Shown piece by piece: positions 61,413 through 64,000 of a stretch of DNA of 64,000 nucleotides. Within the stretch, counting starts at the first letter, position 1; each line of letters begins with the position of its first letter. Source of the DNA: Primulina eburnea (lineage: Eukaryota; Streptophyta; Magnoliopsida; Lamiales; Gesneriaceae). A model generated the notes under the pieces. That model searched no databases. It saw nothing but the letters and a program-made list of their open reading frames with translations, and had not been told where the DNA came from. The position numbers were made by a program, and so were the translations under genes. The DNA is taken from contig NC_133115.1 of assembly GCF_022965805.1 (NCBI RefSeq), forward strand, positions 32,603,321 through 32,667,320. The letters run 5' to 3'.

Positions 61413-63510
61413 TGTTGGATCTCGGTTTCTACATGCCCAAACGCAGCGGAAGTTTAAAATTTTTATTTTATTTTGAAAAACAAAATAACTTTTGGACACT
61501 CGTATGGTTTTCATGAATCAAACATAGGGCGTTAGAATCGTTATACCTTTGGTGAATAATTTCACTTGGCTCCAACTACTCCGGTATTAGCGGACGTAGC
61601 TCTTGTTGTAAATCCCTACGAACATTCTTCGATTTCCGAATTAGGTCCACGACCAGATTATTTGTTCCTCTTCTAACTTGTACTAGAAAATTAGAAGAAT
61701 TTTTACGTAGAGATAGAACACGAAAAATCGACTCAACACCCAAGCCGAATTTTTCTTTTCGAAAGAAAAGTATTTCGAGAGCCTTTTGAATTAGGAAGAG
61801 CCGAAAGTTTTCTTTTCTTGCAATTCCTTGAAACTCACGTAAAGGCTATGTGAGAATTGGAATAAAGAAATCTAAAATATTTCTTTAATCATGATTTACT
61901 TAATTAATCTAATTAATTAAGTAAACTAAATATTTGGAGGAGGAAGAGGTTGATTTTCGAAGATTTTTTATGATGGTCGTTAGGGTTTTTCTTCTCAACT
62001 CTTATTTATAATTAACCCATGACCTAATTATCATAGTATAATAATTGGGCCCTTTAATTAACATTAATTAGCTTGATTAACTAATTGAGCTAGTCACACT
62101 AGTTTAATCCATTAATCAAGGCCCATTAATAACTTTAATTATTTAATATGTTAGACTTGTACTCCTACAAGTCCATTAAACATATTACCCACCATATTTA
62201 ATTTATTAATTAATCAACTCAACTCTTGAGCTTAATAAAATTAAATACATTATAAATTCAACATTTGAATTTATTATTTAAATTATAAATTCAACTCCTT
62301 GAATTTTTTATTACCTCCAAAATTTAATATTTAATAAACTCAACATTTGAGTTTAATAAATTAAATTTTCAAATTTTATAAATTCAACTACTTGAATTTA
62401 TTCTCTCAAAATTTAATTATCATAAATTCAACTCCTTGAATTTACTATATAATATAAATTCAACTTCTTGAATTTATTCTCTCAACGGGAACAAACAATC
62501 CAGTACTTGTGTGACCCTCAATGGTTCAGGGATACAGCTAGCCGTGGGTTCACAACTCTTTGTGATTCAAGACAGAATCATTTATTCGGGCTTACCCTAG
62601 TTAGCCTCATTCTTTTCATCAACACCTTGATCAAGAATGTCAGAACTCATTTCTGATTGCACCCATCAAATCATGGTAAGAGCGTCTAGTAGCATCGCCC
62701 CATGATCCCCTAGGTATCACTGATAGTGCCTGCAAGAACCAGTAGATTATGATTAACGTACAGTACGGTCCCTTCATCTCATATATCCCGATCGAATATG
62801 CAACCATTGGTTCATCGAGGGTTGCATATTAATTCGATAACAATGTGATAACTTTAATAGTGGCATCGCGTGTACTATTGGAGAACTCCTTCTCCAACGT
62901 ACATCTCATACTCTGGCCAGAGATTCCATGCACTATTATTACATCAGATCACATAGGATATCCACACCCGCAGGTGAGTGGTGAATCCCCGACTACAATG
63001 CACTGGCTCCTATATGTGTCGCAACTGTACCCAACCTCGCCACCTGATGACTCTCCTGGAGCCGGTAAACGAGTCAAAGAACAGCCCTAGCACATAGAGC
63101 CTCAGTGTTGTCCCGGGTCGTAAGGACTAATGGTGTACAATCATAACCACAGACTTATCCTCTCGATGAATGATAACCACTTGGAAAGTCCGAGGGAGGG
63201 TTGTTCGTTATAATCATCATATGACTACCCATCTGCATGTTTGGACATCTCTATGCCCTTACCAAGAAACGCAGTACACAACATCACAGATGCTAGTCTC
63301 GAGCTCAAGCGACCTTTATCCCTGTTTTAGGCGGCTGAATCGACTAGGAACGAATTTAGAATATGCAGTGTTTACAAATGAGTTTCAACATCGAATTACG
63401 ATTCATTTGTATTAAAGCATAATCAAGGACTTTATCTATGTTGTTTGCATGGGTATACAGATAAAGTATAACAAAGACCATAAAAAGTTAAATTATATTA
63501 AAATAATTTT
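61413..63510. mobile_element. Long LTR-type noncoding repeat (solo LTR or truncated element)
   Basis: It starts TGTTGGATCTCGG, a normal LTR start (or, read from the other strand, an end CCAACA). It continues for about 2 kb without a reading frame, in sequence that looks like a long plant LTR (for example GACTACCCATCTGCATG and CTAGTCTCGAGCTCAAGCGA). No primer-binding site, polypurine tract, coding domain, right boundary or TSD was found. The assignment rests on general appearance. Confidence 0.45.
62240..62486. repeat. Array of AAATTCAA...TTGAATTT palindromic units
   Basis: About seven copies of a short palindromic unit, TAAATTCAAC-TCCT-TGAATTTA and variants, spaced 25-60 bases apart within the LTR-like repeat. 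Confidence 0.8.
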
Positions 63511-64000
63511 GTTGATTTTGTTGATTCATACTTTGTAAAAATATGTACCTCATTTCTTCTATTTCTAGCTGATTTTATTACATTTGTTTTTGAAGGCTTT
63601 GTACCAGAGTTTGAAGTTGTTGAACAGTTCTATTTTGTTTCACAGAAGCTCCAACTTTCGATGGTGTAACTCCGAAGCCCATTTCGCACACTCTACCCCG
63701 AGCTTTCTTGCCAAGTCGGTGGACCATCTCGTCTGAAAGCTCTAATTATTTATTTATTATATATATTTATACATAAATTGCACCCTTCTAACTTTTTCTT
63801 TTTTTTAATTTTTATTTCGCATCTGCATAAAAAAAACCATTAATGCTCCCATCTCTGGGCAGAATGTAGTTCTTCATAGTTAATTTGCACACTCGTGAAT
63901 ATCTCAGATTGAAAATAACGTGTAATTAATTTAAAATCTTAACGTTGGGTTCAAGAATGGTAAAGATTGGAATAGAAAGTTTTATATACAGAGGATCTGT
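63511..64000. other. AT-rich end of window
   Basis: No gene was recognised. The stretch 63848-63877 imperfectly repeats 55491-55520, so another piece of the duplicated block may begin here. Confidence 0.35.

Noticed and set aside
1..64000. CRISPR arrays, bacterial operons, rRNA or tRNA genes
   Set aside because: Regular repeats here are transposon subterminal or satellite type; no tRNA cloverleaf or rRNA sequence was recognised, and the gene structure is that of a plant nucleus.

Overview
This is nuclear DNA from a flowering plant. Genes have many GT-AG introns, AT-rich spacers and introns filled with Copia, LINE and MITE debris, and the gene set is plant-specific (BGAL9-type galactosidase, CLE peptide, UreD, NO VEIN, S-protein homologue-like). 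A eudicot is likely. Lamiales is only a guess, from the general look of the repeats. All exon models were built by hand from splice signals, reading phase and remembered family sequence; nothing was searched.

Layout. 1-856: 3' end of a Copia element with its LTR. 1085-1348: last two exons of a Werner-type 3'-5' exonuclease gene. 2537-24196 (+): a complete 19-exon GH35 beta-galactosidase of 885 aa, close to Arabidopsis BGAL9, with introns swollen by LINEs, Copia relics, an RTE relic and a Harbinger-type MITE. 26090-41763 (-): a complete 16-exon METTL13-like double-methyltransferase gene, convergent with BGAL9. Its introns hold LINE copies, a Copia element carrying a nested hAT-type insert, and a possible in-frame extra exon. 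43107-45530 (-): a decayed C-terminal piece of a NO VEIN gene. 48778-49071 (+): an intronless CLE prepropeptide ending in a TDIF-like dodecapeptide with a non-canonical residue.

50.6-60 kb is a locally duplicated block. Two small HSP20-like genes (50670-50963 and 56043-56345, both -) flank a complete 8-exon urease accessory UreD gene (52825-55081, +). A fragment of UreD exon 4 with flanking introns follows at about 56930-57300. Next comes a head-to-head pair of secreted S-protein-homologue-like genes (57297-57728 -, 59583-59990 +) between two clusters of GC-richer, hairpin-forming repeats. From 61413 the sequence is long-LTR-type noncoding repeat.

The genes do not form a pathway; this is an ordinary plant gene neighbourhood. 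The points most worth checking are the variant TDIF-like CLE peptide, the 37-codon phase-neutral candidate exon in METTL13, the UreD/HSP20 duplication with a repeated HSE-like motif in a promoter, the cysteine-poor S-protein-like pair, and several TE insertions datable from intact target-site duplications.
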